DNA from: Lamellibrachia columna
Taxonomy: Eukaryota; Annelida; Polychaeta; Sabellida; Siboglinidae
Direction: 5' to 3'
Length of the DNA: 64,000 nt
Assembly: GCA_963662155.1 (NCBI GenBank)
Contig: OY759263.1
Coordinates: forward strand, 16,628,194 to 16,692,193
Shown here: positions 45,912 to 57,613 of the stretch, one piece after another
Layout: each line of letters starts with the position of its first letter
Numbering within the stretch: the stretch's first letter is position 1
Translations under genes and position numbers: made by a program
Notes under the pieces: generated by a model
Databases searched by the model: none
The model's input: the letters and a program-made list of their open reading frames with translations, nothing else
What the model was told of the DNA's origin: nothing

Positions 45912-46089
45912 CTGTGTAAACAACAGACAGAAAGTAAACAAACGTTGGGTGATAAACTGTCACCCTCGGGGATCACGTGTTAGGGTGTCGTAAAAAGTAG
46001 TGCTTATTTTGATTAATAAAATTGGTACAAATGCAGATAATAAACATCAACAATTATTGAAAGGGTAATTAACTCCAGACGTATGACAG

Positions 46090-46159
46090 ACATGGCAACT
46101 ATTTGTGGGGTGAATATACAAAATTTAATGCCAGGGGGGTGAGACCACAGTCCATCAAC
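46090..46159 (-). pseudogene. NLR LRR exon, type B, truncated
   Basis: The acceptor GTTGTTACAG and LMDCGLTPLALN match the start of the type B LRR exons at 47663-47755 and 49689-49780. The second half has been lost or replaced and there is an in-frame stop. Confidence 0.6.
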
Positions 46160-46422
46160 CTGTAACAACAATGACATTTGTTTAATCATCATTATAGACC
46201 TAAATTTCATCAACAAAATATAATCTATTTTCTGACAAAGTCACTTTTCTCAATCATTGTCGATTGTTCAGTTTAAATGTACAATGAAATTTTTTAATAT
46301 GTAATAAATAAATAATTTTTTTTTAAATGTAAACAGTTTGTTTACACTAGACGACAATCCAGTAAACTGAAACAGCTAAACACAAGAAGTAATTAAATAT
46401 ATAAAGTGACATAATATGTCAT

Positions 46423-46742
46423 AATATTCCAATAAACAAAATGCAATAGTTAAAAATGCTTCTTCAACTGATTTAGCATATCGCAAATTAGGTTCATTTC
46501 TGTCCAAATATGTAGTGTGTGAATAGTTTATGTAACATCCGAAGTCGATTTAATAATGAAAAATAATTTTTTTTTTATCGGAAGAATTGAGTTTAGCTGT
46601 CTCATCTGGTAAGGATCAAAATAGTGAATATCCAAAATGGTAAGCCGTGTGTGGGTCAATGCTGACCATGGGCGTGACTTCAACCCTCTAGCCGAGCACA
46701 TGACAAAGTTATAAAATTCCACCAAGGAAGAAAATCGTGATT
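46423..46742. repeat. 320-bp near-identical repeat, copy 1
   Basis: Aligns to 49978-50297 with only a few differences, although the LRR exons around the two copies are clearly diverged. Includes ACATCCGAAGTCGATTTAAT and CATGGGCGTGACTTCAACCC. Probably a mobile insert or a recent conversion. Confidence 0.92.
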
Positions 46743-46824
46743 ATGTGACGTTGTGACAACAATTGTAATAGTCGTCAGTTGAAACAGGTGTAAATAAAGT
46801 GTTAATTGACTAAATAATACTTAC

Positions 46825-46907
46825 TCTAAATTACGTAGTCTTGTCACTGTACCAAGAGCGTCACCAAGCTCTCATCCGTCTTTAGTAATCCTTGGTTCCG
46901 GTTCAGA
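46825..46907 (-). pseudogene. NLR LRR exon, type A, frameshifted
   Basis: Starts SLNRNQGLLKT in the frame of its paralogues, then after a small deletion the other frame gives ELGDALGTVTRLRNLE. Acceptor TACTTTGTAG and donor GA/GTAAGT are kept. A 10-bp shortfall relative to the 93-nt paralogues explains the frame loss. Confidence 0.75.
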
Positions 46908-47662
46908 CTACAAAGTAGATTATAATCCTGGATTAAAACAACACAAACAGACGACGGTGTCACTCACTGTGAACTCATTAAACCATATCAAATGTGTCAT
47001 ATACATAACTGGTAGATTAATGACATCTCAGTGAAATTACTACCACACGTCTGCCAAGACAATACAGACTCAACTGTGTCCATGGATTAATAGTCACATT
47101 TTACTTTGTCAGTGTCAGTAATTATGTAACGACCTGGACAGTCAAACTTCTAGAAATGTCTGACCTACTTTCTGTATTTAATGTCACAAAGATATCACAA
47201 AAACTGACTGTTGACATAATGTATTGGAAAGGGCATTTGCCCTGGCAAGGTTTAACCCAACAACAACTACAACACTAACAATGTACCACAAACTTTCAGG
47301 TTGAGTGACTGACTTTCAAAGATCAGGGTCAGATCACTTTGCTCACAAAAAAGTTTTAAATGTTACATTATTGTAAATTTTATTGGGAAAATAAAAATAA
47401 TAATTTCATGTAGGCAGTACCTGAAATGAGGGATACAATTGTTTGTTATGTATTTTTGAAGCACTTTTCATTAATCTTTGTTATTACAAATTTTTATTTA
47501 CATAACATTTATTGATAATTAATTATTGAAAAGGTGTTAATTTATTTCTATTTGTAATACATATTTGTACGTATATGTCTTGTTTACCTGAGAGAACTTA
47601 TACAGTGACAGTCATGGTAACTATTTGACATTTACAGGGTGAATATACAAATGTGTTCTTAC

Positions 47663-47755
47663 TTGAGCTCCTCTAGTTGATGACCCCCCGGCCCGCGAGT
47701 GAGTCCAGCCAAAATGGCGGTTAATGCTTTGTGGGAGAGATCACACTTGTCCAAC
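47663..47755 (-). CDS. NLR LRR exon, type B, intact
   Basis: The 93-nt exon reads LDKCDLSHKALTAILAGLTR then GPGGHQLEELK, with acceptor GTTGTTACAG and donor AA/GTAAGA. One leucine-rich repeat (L..C.LS..AL.A...L.....LEEL). Forms an A-B pair with 48062-48154. Confidence 0.8.
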
Positions 47756-48061
47756 CTGTAACAACAATCACACGTGTTTACATTTCATCAACAAAATATA
47801 ATTTCTCAATCACTGAAATAAAGTGTACAATACAACAATTTTAATAAGTAATTAAAAATATATAATATTATATAGGTCAAATGTAAACTTTTGTTTTATA
47901 TACATTACTCGACAGTGCAATATGTAAATCAACTGAATGCAACAGTTAAACATAAGAATGAATTAAAAATATAAATTAATATACTTGTGTTGACAACAAT
48001 TATTATAGTTGTCGGTTGAAACAGGTTTAAATAAAGTTCTACTTGACTAACTAATTCTTAC

Positions 48062-48154
48062 TCTAGTTCATGGAGATGTGTCATTACTGCTAGAGCATGA
48101 CTCAACGCTTCAGCTGCCTCGACCGGCTTTAGTAATCCTTCGTTGTCGCTCAGA
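48062..48154 (-). CDS. NLR LRR exon, type A, intact
   Basis: The 93-nt exon reads SLSDNEGLLKPVEAAEALSH then ALAVMTHLHELE, with acceptor CTTTTGTAG. Consensus LRR pattern L(S)DN.G.....EAL..AL..MT.L.EL. The donor GA/GTAAGA is present. Confidence 0.8.
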
Positions 48155-48439
48155 CTACAAAAGTACATTATATTCCTGGATTAAAACAACACAAACAGAC
48201 CATGGTGTTACTCACTGTTCACTGATTAAACCATATCAAATGTTATTGACAGACTTTCTGTGTTGATTGTCATATCAACAGTTCAGTACTTTTGAAAAAG
48301 TAATACATAATAAAAAAAAATCAACCCAGACGTTTGACACAATGTATCTTTCCAATATGCACTGTGTAGTTGAGATAAAAAACAAACGACCCAGTTTCTT
48401 TTTCAGTCACATAAAAAACATTTAAAACGGAACACTGCT

Positions 48440-49036
48440 AAATTTAGTTGATGCATCTAACAATGAGTAACAGTAAATAATAAAAAGTCGTTCCATGCAG
48501 ACTAGCTGTACATAATGTAATAAGTAATGTTGAATTTCCTGAAACTATATTGCACCAAACAGCTTTATCGCAACCTGCTTTGCTTTCTAATTTTATTTTG
48601 TAAGCCTGAGCAGTGTCTTTAATATATAAAATAACTGGTTTGTGTGTACTAGTGCCCTCTTGTCCTGTTTTCAGTATGTATTGTGCTTCTAGTTTAAACA
48701 ACGTTTGTTACCAAAAATATTTTTGATGCTACCCATGCCACAGTTGACAGTTCTTAAGAGTTCATACGCAAACACTGCTGCACCATTTCCACTTAGATGG
48801 AGCCCATCCCTCATGAACATGTCAGCCCTCCCAACAAAGAAACCCCACAAATCAACAAATCCAACTTCCTCCTCCCGACATAGCTGCTGAACTAGCGTGT
48901 CAATTGCCATCCTCCTGCAATTTTTATAACTCTGACCCTGTATCAGAAAAAGCACTTCCCTGGAAGCGTTTAACCCACACAAAACATAAATATAATTTCT
49001 CAAGCATTGTGAAACATTAAGTGCACAATACAACAA
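48440..49036 (-). mobile_element. LINE fragment: SGNH esterase ORF1 end plus endonuclease start
   Basis: The minus strand first gives REEEVGFVDLWGFFVGRADM and FMRDGLHLSGNGAAVFAYEL, then a stop after FGNKRCLN. This is the C-terminal part of an SGNH-hydrolase (esterase) domain with the D-x-x-H catalytic motif seen as DGLH, used as ORF1 by some CR1/L2-type LINEs. After it, KAVWCNIVSGNSTL is the start region of the LINE endonuclease. It sits in an intron between LRR exons and is truncated at both ends. Confidence 0.78.
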
Positions 49037-49243
49037 TTTTAATATGTAATAAAAAATATATAGTTAAAATATAAATTTTTGTTTTATATACAATATTCAA
49101 CAGTGTAATATTCCAATAAATTGAATGCAACATTTAAACACAAGAATGAATTACAAATATAAATTTATATATGTCTTTACAACAATTATTATGGATGTCG
49201 GCTGAAACAGGTGTAAATAAAGTTCTACTTGACTAATTCTTAC

Positions 49244-49336
49244 TCTAGTTTACACAAACGTGTCATCGGTGCTAGAGCACTGCCCAACACTTCAGCTGCC
49301 TCAACCGTCTTTAGTAATCCTTTATTGCCGCTCAGA
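49244..49336 (-). CDS. NLR LRR exon, type A, intact
   Basis: Reads SLSGNKGLLKTVEAAEVLGS then ALAPMTRLCKLE. The same 93-nt length and splice sites as 48062-48154, about 85% similar at base level by eye. Confidence 0.8.
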
Positions 49337-49688
49337 CTACAAAGTAGATTATATTCCTGGATTAAAACAACACAAATAGACAATGGTGTCACTCACTGTC
49401 CACTAATTAAATCACATCAAATGTAATTGACAGACTTTATGTGTTGATTGTCAGAAGTATTCTTACTCAATAACAAATTTACGCCAAAAATATCAACAAA
49501 TAAAGCAACCCTGTTGGTCATCAGCTTTGACAATGTTACATAAATAAACATAATTTAGGCTATTCTACATAAATTATGAGTTTTGTAGAAATACAGGAAA
49601 TAAGCATTTACTGACAGGGTAATTAAGATCGAGAAAACTTACACAGTAACAGTCATGGTAACTATTTCACATAAAAAGTTGTTCTTAC

Positions 49689-49780
49689 TTGATACCCTCT
49701 AGTGATTGCCCCCCATGAGATGAGCGAGTCTGGTCAAGATAGCAGTCAGCGACTGGGGGGAGAGATCAGAGTCCGCCAAC
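49689..49780 (-). pseudogene. NLR LRR exon, type B, 1-bp deletion
   Basis: Reads LADSDLSPQSLTAILTRLAH then LMGGNH and a TAG stop. Compared with the 93-nt paralogue at 47663-47755 it is one base short near its end, which creates the stop; without the loss it would end in the same L-E-x-x-K pattern. Confidence 0.8.
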
Positions 49781-49977
49781 CTGTAACAACAATAACACGT
49801 GTTTAATCATCATGATACACCTACATTTCATCAGAAAAATATAATATATCCTTTGACAAAGTCACTTCTCTCAATCATTGTGAAATATTAAGTGCACAAT
49901 GCAACAATTTTAATACATAATAAAAAATATATAGGTCAAATGTAAACTTTTGTTTTAAATACATTGTGAAAAAGTGA

Positions 49978-50502
49978 AATATTCCAATAAACAAAATGCA
50001 ATAGTTAAAAATGCTTCCTCAACTGATTTAGCATATCGCAAATTAGGTTCATTACTGTCCAAATATGTAGTGTGTGAATAGTTTATGTAACATCCGAAGT
50101 CGATTTAATAATGAAAAATAATTTTTTTTTTATCGGAAGAATTGAGTTTAGCTGTCTCATCTGGTAAGGATCAAAATAGTGAATATCCAAAATGGTAAGC
50201 CGTGTGTGGGTCAATGCTGACCATGGGCGTGACTTCAACCCTCTAGCCGAGCACATGACAAAGTTATAAAATTCCACCAAGGAAGAAAATCGTGATTTTT
50301 CAGCATTTTGATTTACAATTCAGGTAATGCGTGAACAAGCATTAACTAATTAATTTAATAGTTTGTCTGATGATTTCACAAAAACTACATACAAAACTAC
50401 ATACAAACGAGCTAGCATGTTGGAGTGTATACAAGGTAGGTTTTTTTCGCCAAAAATTCATTTGAAATGAGACTAGCCAAAAAATTTATTAAGCACCTTT
50501 AA
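49978..50502. mobile_element. TTAA-flanked insert, candidate MITE
   Basis: Relative to the uninterrupted paralogous intron at about 47950, extra DNA lies between TTAA at 50005-50008 and TTAA at 50499-50502 (about 490 bp). The first 290 bp recur at 46456-46742, where the right end is missing. The ends AAATGCTTCC and AAGCACCT share only TGCTT as inverted repeat. TTAA target duplications are typical of piggyBac-type elements. It includes the 320-bp near-identical segment 49978-50297. Confidence 0.5.
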
Positions 50503-50604
50503 ATGCAAGAATGAATTAAAATTGAAATTGATATATGTGATGTCTTGAAGAAAATTATTATAGTTGTTGGCCGAAAAAGGTGTAAATAAAAAACTAATTC
50601 TTAC

Positions 50605-50671
50605 TGTAGTCGATGCAGATCTGGCTTCAGCCACCTCGACCGTCGCTAACAATCCAGCGCTGTCGTTCAGA
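50605..50671 (-). pseudogene. NLR LRR exon, type A, shortened
   Basis: Reads SLNDSAGLLATVEVAEARSA then ST before donor A/GTAAGA. It is 67 nt instead of 93, a 26-nt loss that removes the middle of the repeat and shifts the phase. Confidence 0.7.
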
Positions 50672-50939
50672 CTACAAAGTAGATTATATTCCTGGATTAA
50701 GGATAACCATAAAAGTTAAACCATATCATATATATGTAACTGACGCACTTTCTATGTTGATTGTCAGATCACCAACTCAGAACTTTTGAAAAGGTAATAC
50801 ATAATTAAAAATAAATATCAAAGCAGACACTTGACACAATGTATCTTTCCAATATGCACTGTGTAGTTGGGTTACATTAGATTCACTTCAAAAACCCCAG
50901 TTTCTGCTTCAGTCATGCACAAAACACATTTAAAATTAA

Positions 50940-51105
50940 TCACTCTTAAATTTAGTTGAGGCATCCAACAAAGAGTAAATAATAATAGTCAGTCCAAGCC
51001 AGGCTAGCATGTTTCCTCTCAGTCCTAATTCAGCATCTGCGATGTCTTTGTTGGCCCATGATTTGGTTAAACTTATTATATGAGGGTCAGTATCTTCTAC
51101 CACGT
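50940..51105 (-). mobile_element. LINE endonuclease N-terminal fragment
   Basis: The minus strand reads VEDTDPHIISLTKSWANKDI then ADAELGLRG, matching the start of CR1/L2-type LINE endonucleases (P.IIG.TESWAN..I.DAEL...GY). Flanking sequence resembles that at 48340-48440, so the insertion was probably carried along by duplication of the LRR unit. Confidence 0.7.
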
Positions 51106-51107
51106 TT

Positions 51108-51345
51108 AAAGAGAAATGGAAAGCAGAAGAGGGTGGCAGAAGAAGAGGAAGACCAAAGCTGTGATGGAAAGACTGTGTCAAACAAGATCTTGAAAGGGCA
51201 GGTATGAACAGCCAAGAGTGGAAGACCATCGCAGAAGACAGAGGGAGATGGAGAGCATTAACAATGAAAGTGGAGGAAGCTACCAAGTGACTTGGACCCC
51301 ACCCCGCAAGGGAGCAAGGGGAAGGAGAAGAAACTATGTATATTT
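51108..51345 (+). mobile_element. RTE-like LINE 3' end fragment
   Basis: Reads KRGGRRRGRPKL, then WKDCVKQDLERAGMNSQEWK and TIAEDRGRWRALTMKVEEAT. This is the conserved tail of RTE/BovB-like proteins. Directly abuts a LINE fragment in the other orientation. One stop replaces a residue after GRPKL. Confidence 0.8.
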
Positions 51346-53028
51346 TGAAACACTTTGCATTAATCTTTGTTCTTATTCATTGTTATTTACATAATATTTA
51401 TTAATAATTAATTGTTTTCATGTTTACAAATAACAACAGTGCATATTTAGCAAGAACTATAATATTCTGCATGGAACAAAGACTGCTAGCACCTAGAATC
51501 TCTTATCACATAATACATTAATTACGAGAGTCCAGTGCACAAATGGTGACAACATGCAATAAAATAAATGACTGTAAAAATTATTGTACAGCTGTATTAA
51601 TAAAACAGAATAAAATAACCATTAATTAATGTCTTGGTTGTAGATTAGTAGAATATCTTTTTATTACGTGTTGGCCCAGATGGCGCTACGTACTCTCAAA
51701 CGGTTTAAGTACCGAAGTATTCGCTGCCTGCACGCGTGGTTTCTGCGATTGTTGGAAGTTAACGTTTTACGTAGCAAACATTTGATTTACCATAGAAACC
51801 ACTAAGAACCCTTGATATACAGGGTTTTCGAAAAAATAAAGGCATTACATTTCATTCATGGGATTGTAGATTAATCTCTGAAAGCTTGGTGCCTGAGGTG
51901 CAAGCCGTCTCGGAGGAAATGTTAACACAACCACTTACAAGCATATGCTAGCTCGATTATAGTTAGATGTATAAAAATGAATTATGTAGGTGCTGGGGTT
52001 TGATTTTTTTTTCACAAAACATTTTTTAGTCATTCGATAATAATAACTATTGAATTAAAGCCAACTTTGCTAACATTTCATTTCTACTCAATCAATAAAA
52101 TATCGATTTATTACAGAAATGTTTCTTCAGATTTCCTTTGAAATTGTATCTTGTGTGTTTTCGCAGCTCGATATCCCGTTGACTCCCGATGTATTTGTGT
52201 TGATAATGAAATGGGGACACGCTCATGCAGACCTTTCTCTGTTTGTATAAATACACTAACTACTTGTTAGGTTGGTAATGGGCAATCCAATTTTATTCAT
52301 ATCCAACGAGGATTGCCTGGTACGTTACTGATTAAGCTGGTATGTATGACCAATTAGTAAACAATACAAGATAAGATTTAACATTAGTGATATTTTCTAC
52401 TGTAGCTAGCAAACTGTCAAAGACGGTCTTCACCAAATACCCTCGCTGCTCTTATACAAACCGACAGTATACAAAAGGGAAAAAAAATTTATATCAACAA
52501 TAACCACAACCAGAAGGCCTAGATGCATGAACTATTCTCACAAGTCTGAAGCATAAATTAGTGCTTGCAACAGATGCCTTCCCACTCTGTTATAAACCAT
52601 ATTTTAACTGAACATGTAATTGGCTACAAGGTTTCTGACTACATAATATGTCACAATGTTGAGAATGTTTAAGGTACAATTCAGAATGTTTCCTATCTGA
52701 CATTCATGGTTTGAAAAAGCCTTCATCTTCAAATTACACTCCAAAAATGTATCACAAATTTTGTTTAAATATATTAATTACAAATTGTTTAATTCAAAGC
52801 ATTAGTACATTATCTTTTGATACTAAACATTCAAACTTTATATTTTCACCCCATGAATGTTTTTTGGTTCTTTTCCTCTGATAGACCAAGTCTTCAGTCT
52901 TCAAGTATATACTGCTAAAAAGTAATAATTTACTATCCTGCAGTTTGTAACGTCATCTCGCAAGGTGGGGTGATCTAAAACGTTTGTACGCACAATAAAA
53001 TTGTGCAGTTCAGGGTAAAAATGGATTT
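51346..53028. other. No gene recognised
   Basis: AT-rich intronic DNA of the NLR gene. A CTCF-like motif lies at 51673-51690. Confidence 0.5.
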
Positions 53029-53165
53029 CTACAATGACTTAATAACTTTGAGGGTGCCTATCTCAAATGTTTCTGCCGTTGGTGCAGTGACTGCTTCCTG
53101 GGTGAGCGAATTCCACATCGGGATAGAGCAAACATAGAACGAGTGCTGGTGAGAATGATGGTAGA
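53029..53165 (-). mobile_element. LINE C-terminal fragment
   Basis: The minus strand reads HQHSFYVCSIPMWNSLTQEA then VTAPTAETFE, the usual C-terminal tail of CR1/Jockey-like LINE proteins. A partial duplicate (QHSFCLPYPNVELA) lies at 53180-53240. Confidence 0.65.
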
Positions 53166-53207
53166 CAAACCGATGCAAACTTGGCCATAAAGCTAATTCC
53201 ACATTGG

Positions 53208-53715
53208 GATAGGGCAAACAGAACGAGTGCTGGTACACTAAAGTGTTGGTTGGACGAGTACCTCGTATGTGGTGTGACCAGGCGCAAGTAGCATACTCAA
53301 ACGTCAGTTGGACGAGTACCTTGTATGTGGGGTGACCAGCCGCAAGTAGCACATTTTAGTGTTGGTTGGACGAGTACCTTGTATGTGGGGTGACCAGGTG
53401 CAAGTAGCACATTTTAGTGTTGGTTGGACGAGTACCTCGTATGTGGGGTGACCAGGTGCAAGTAGCATACTCAAGCGTTGGTTGGACGAGTACCTAGCAC
53501 ACTCAAGCAAGCATTGGTCGGATAAGTACCTTGTACGTGGGGTGACCAGATGCAAGTAGCATACTCAAGTGTTGGTTGGACGAGTACCTAGCACACTCAA
53601 GCAAGCATTGGTCGGATAAGTACCTTGTATGTGGGGTGACCACGTGCAAGTAGCATACGCAAGTGTTGGTTGGACGAGTACCTTTTATGTGGTTTTCCTC
53701 AGGATACCTTCCCAG
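53208..53715. repeat. Tandem repeat, about 58-bp units, 8-9 copies
   Basis: GTTGGTTGGACGAGTACCT followed by TGTATGTGGGGTGACCAGGT and GCAAGTAGCA recurs with units of about 46-65 bp. Some copies carry an added AGCAAGCATTGGTCGGATA segment, giving a longer alternating unit of about 110 bp. Confidence 0.9.
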
Positions 53716-54560
53716 TGGGGCCACGCCATACTTTGCTGGTATATCATCATTGATAATTTTTTGTAACTAACCCCCCCCCCCACCCCCATAAACATGTTTT
53801 AAACTTATGTCATCAAACATGTGTAAAATCATGGGTATATCCAAACTGTAAAAAGGGGTATCCAGTTTCTTAACAGGACACCAGGTGGCAGCACTTACAG
53901 TAATTGAAAATCCACAGGGGAAAGCAATTTATACATGGAAAAGCAGTTCTAAATTAACAAAATTGTCATTACGTACACTGTAGCGATTTATAAAAATACA
54001 GGATGAAATATATCTAAGTTTAATAACATTAATGTTATCATTTATCTATTTTGTCCATATTTATTTGATCATGTATCCCAAGTGAACAATTTCAAGGCAT
54101 GGACCATCAAGCTAGTGCTGTGCAGGTAATAAAGTTAAAACCTGATAGACTTCAGCTTAATCTATCGGTTAACAAACACAACAATTGAGTAAACATTTAT
54201 AAAAATATGGATGGAGCCAAATTCAGTAATGATTTTATATTATATACGAAGGAACCCAAAAAAACAACTTTCAGTGCTTAGCTTCTATCAAAATTACTGT
54301 GCAGATAAACATATTTTATATTTAGTAAAGAATTAACATTAATTTTTATTGAACATGTATCATTTGCTAAATGTGTTATGATTACGGAATGGTTTTTATG
54401 TGCTAGTAATAATATGTGCCTGGCTAGAAGAAGTGTTGTGGTCATTGGTCAAGCAATACAATGTTGCACCACTGCCATCTACGTTGGAAAATGACAACAT
54501 TATTATTATTTATTGGCAAAATGTTATTGTTTTAAAATATCATTCTGAAAACCTTAATTT
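53716..54560. other. No gene recognised
   Basis: AT-rich intronic DNA with a poly-C run at about 53769. CTCF-like motifs lie at 53879 and 54468 (see findings). Confidence 0.5.
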
Positions 54561-54576
54561 GGGAAATAAAAAACCA

Positions 54577-54990
54577 CCATGGACGATAATGACAAACTAT
54601 TCAGTCAGCACTGAAAGTTAGTTAAGTGAAATACACTGAAAATACTCATTAGTCCACTGCCTCATTCTTATGGTGGCTCAAAGGACTGTCAGGAAACCAG
54701 TGGTGGTGCACAATAGCCAGCTGTATTAAAATGTTGAATTGTATCATAATGAATTTGTTCACAAACATGTTTACATGTTCACGTACATGCTTACATGTTC
54801 GTGTTATGGTGTACACGTTTACATGTTCACATACATGTTTTCATGTTCATGTACATATTTACTACCATGGACGACACCATAAGAACAATGACAAACCATT
54901 CAGTCAGCACTGAAAGTTAGTTAAGTGAAATACACTGAAAATACTCATTAGTCCACTGCCTCGGTCTCGTGTTGGCTCAAAGGACTTTTA
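54577..54990. repeat. Direct repeat of about 110 bp with spacer minisatellite
   Basis: CAGTCAGCACTGAAAGTTAG then AAATACACTGAAAATACTCA occurs at about 54600-54690 and again at about 54900-54990. Between them, 54745-54860 is made of ACATGTTTACATGTTCACGT-type units of 18-24 bp. Confidence 0.88.
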
Positions 54991-55512
54991 GGAAAGCAGT
55001 GGTGCACAATTGCCAGCTATGATAAAATGTAGTGAGAGGATTCATGGAAATCTAACAGTCTAACGCTTCGGGAAAAAAATCTAGGATCCTCAGAAGCACG
55101 TGATCCCGCTAAATTCATGACTGTCGTTCTAAAGGATGAAAACTTAGCCGTCAGAGAAGCCACAAGCAGCTCCAGTTGGGAGCAAGTGATTTTAGCCCGG
55201 GCGGTAAACCGCACCGTGAACGATTGATTAGCGCTATAGCAAGTGATTTTAGCCCAGGCGGTAAACCGCACCATGAATGATTGATTAGCACTATAGCAAT
55301 AAGAGCGATTGCTCACCTAAAATTATACCCTGCATAATTTGCCACGATTATCGGAGAATATAGGCTGGCACAAATGTTTAAATTTAATAATAGTATAATG
55401 CCAAATAAGGTGCTTATAGGGTGGCATTTTTCATAAAATAAATACACGTATAGGGATGCTTATTCGGCACTCAAAAGTAGGGTGGACTGGACGAACAAAA
55501 ATAATAACTTAC

Positions 55513-55591
55513 CTTAACTCCTTAAGCAACTTGTGTCGCACCAGACCATCACACAGTTGCATCATCATATGGCTGTCTTAACCCTCCTAAC
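55513..55591 (-). pseudogene. First NLR LRR exon, broken
   Basis: The end of the exon reads MMMQLCDGLVRHKLLKEL, a good LRR half, with donor AAG/GTAAGT. The start contains two stops in that frame (TAG, TAA). The acceptor CTCTTCCAG is sound. Confidence 0.65.
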
Positions 55592-55824
55592 CTGGAAGAG
55601 AAACAGTATCACAATTACTGATTAGTTTCCCATTAGTTAGCTGTATTCTAATATGCCTGACCCAACAATTTGGCATCCATCAACATTCACTCAGGAATTT
55701 TGTCAGGAGCTACTAACCTATGTCTGATGTCAAGTCTTAGTTAAATGTCTAACATTAACATTCAATGTACATTAATGTGAAAGTTACTTTGAAAGAACCT
55801 GTGACATGTTGAAATATATCATAA

Positions 55825-55975
55825 TGAATTTGTTCACATACATGTTTACATGTTCACGTACATGTTTACATGTTCAAATACATGCTTACATGTTGATGTA
55901 TATGTTTACATGTTGATGTACATGTTTACATGTTCACGTACATGTTTACATGTTCACGTACATGTTTACATGACT
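55825..55975. repeat. ACATGTTTACATGTTCACGT minisatellite
   Basis: About seven copies of a 20-bp unit with variants. The same motif forms the array at 54745-54860. Confidence 0.92.
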
Positions 55976-56113
55976 GGTAGGAGGCAGTGAGTATTCACAT
56001 CCATAAAACCACTGAATTAGTATACTGTACTGCACTATATATAGGCCATAGTTTAAAGTTGATATCGCCCATTACATTGGGGTAATTTGAAATGTAAACA
56101 TTGTATGACTTAC

Positions 56114-57613
56114 TTGAGACTGGTGATCGCGCACGTCTGCTGCTGCAATAACGACGCCAGCGCCATCCCCTCTGTAGGGTGTAATCGCCTAGACGCTATT
56201 GTTTCTGGGACAATCTCAACTAGATCTTCACTGTGTCTCGTGGATCAGAGTTATTAGTTGCAACGGTTCAGTCTTGTGCTCAAGTTCCTCAATGAAAGTC
56301 CGTGGGTTCAGTTGCACATTATCGGCTGACCCAAAGGACCTATTGAAATTGGCATTGCTTGGGTCGCATAATAAACCAACTACAAAGGTGAGTAAAACAT
56401 CGTGTTGACGGACTGATGTTTCACTATCAGTCAGACGTGAAATGTCACGAGGGTGTCCAATTAGCAAACTAACCGCCGTCAAAAACTCCTGAAAAGTCAA
56501 ATGCGTGAAAAACCAACATTGTCGTCTTAGGCCTCACGTAACTGCATCCGTTGTCTGTGATTCTTCTAAAAAAACACTTTGTCTGTTGTCAACGCTGATT
56601 TCTTCTGTCTTTTTCATTCAGGATTAGGCATAGTGGATATGATAGTGTGCAACATTTAGTCACCTTGACCTGTTTCTTCAAAGAAACTCCAACTTTGTTG
56701 AAGATCGCTTCAGCATCCATTTGTTTTGATTCATTCTTAAAAGACTGATGCAGTTTCCTGATGAGATGCAATGTGGCAAGCACGTATAACTGTGTTATGG
56801 TTGATACTGCAGCCACGTCCCCAGTTAGCTTGCATGAATGCATGTCTCGAAGGCACATGCACACAAAGTTACACTGAATAGGAATGTAACACATGGTGGC
56901 GATGTTCACATTTGTGTCAAGAAATCTCCTGATGAACAGCTGCAATTTTGAGTCACTGCCACTGAATTTGTCAACATGTTTTCTTTTGAGAAGCCATAGA
57001 TTTCCATAACACGATGACACACTTCTGCAGGAAGCTGGTCAGTTGGTCTGGAGGTAACAAGTACCTTTGCTCCAGGCAGCATGACGCCGCTGATGATACC
57101 TGAGATTAACACATTCAAATCAACCTCCTCATTCCTCACTCCTCCACATTTTTCGGAGAACTTATATTCTGGAAATTCGTCTAGGCCTTCGATGGCCACC
57201 ATGATGCCTTCAGGGTGTTTGCAGATTTCGTTAATGGTGACAGTCTTTTCTTCTTCAGACAATGTCAGTTCTCCAAGCAACAGATCTGCTAGTGTCCACT
57301 TCCATTTGTTTAACGAATGTCATTTTTCCAACACCCACTTTCCCTCGAATCAGGACATTCTGAGGGGCAACTTTGTCTTTCAACATACCAAAAAGTTGTG
57401 GAATTTGTATAACTTCACTTGACTGCTTGCATCGCTGCATTTCTTCCATATCACTATAGGGAAGTGTTTCCGGGAGTTTTCTTGTCTCGAACTTCTGCAG
57501 TCGTAGGTCAACGAACATGTCATCTAGAGGGGCACGGGTGGGTGCATCTAGTGAATACTGAACAGGGAGATATGAATTGCAGTACTTCTGTCGTATCTGT
57601 TTAGTTATTGTAT
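56114..57613 (-). pseudogene. NLR NACHT exon, multiply broken
   Basis: One large exon (1500 nt). Walker A reads IRGKVGVGKMTFVKQ, with Met where Thr or Ser is required after GK. After VKQMEVD about 55-60 residues of the domain are missing and the frame shifts to LADLLLGELTLSEEEKTVTI. Walker B reads IMVAIEGLDEFPEY, with Glu for the first Asp. TSRPTDQLPAEVCHR is the sensor region. A further frameshift follows GFSKEN, then VDKF and the winged-helix part LFIRRFLDTN, PIQCNFVCMCLRDM. A TGA stop precedes CWFFTHLTFQEFLTAVSLL, the conserved end of NLR NACHT modules. It then enters the first LRR, to donor AA/GTAAGT. It was an ATP-binding oligomerisation domain; it cannot be functional now. Confidence 0.88.
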
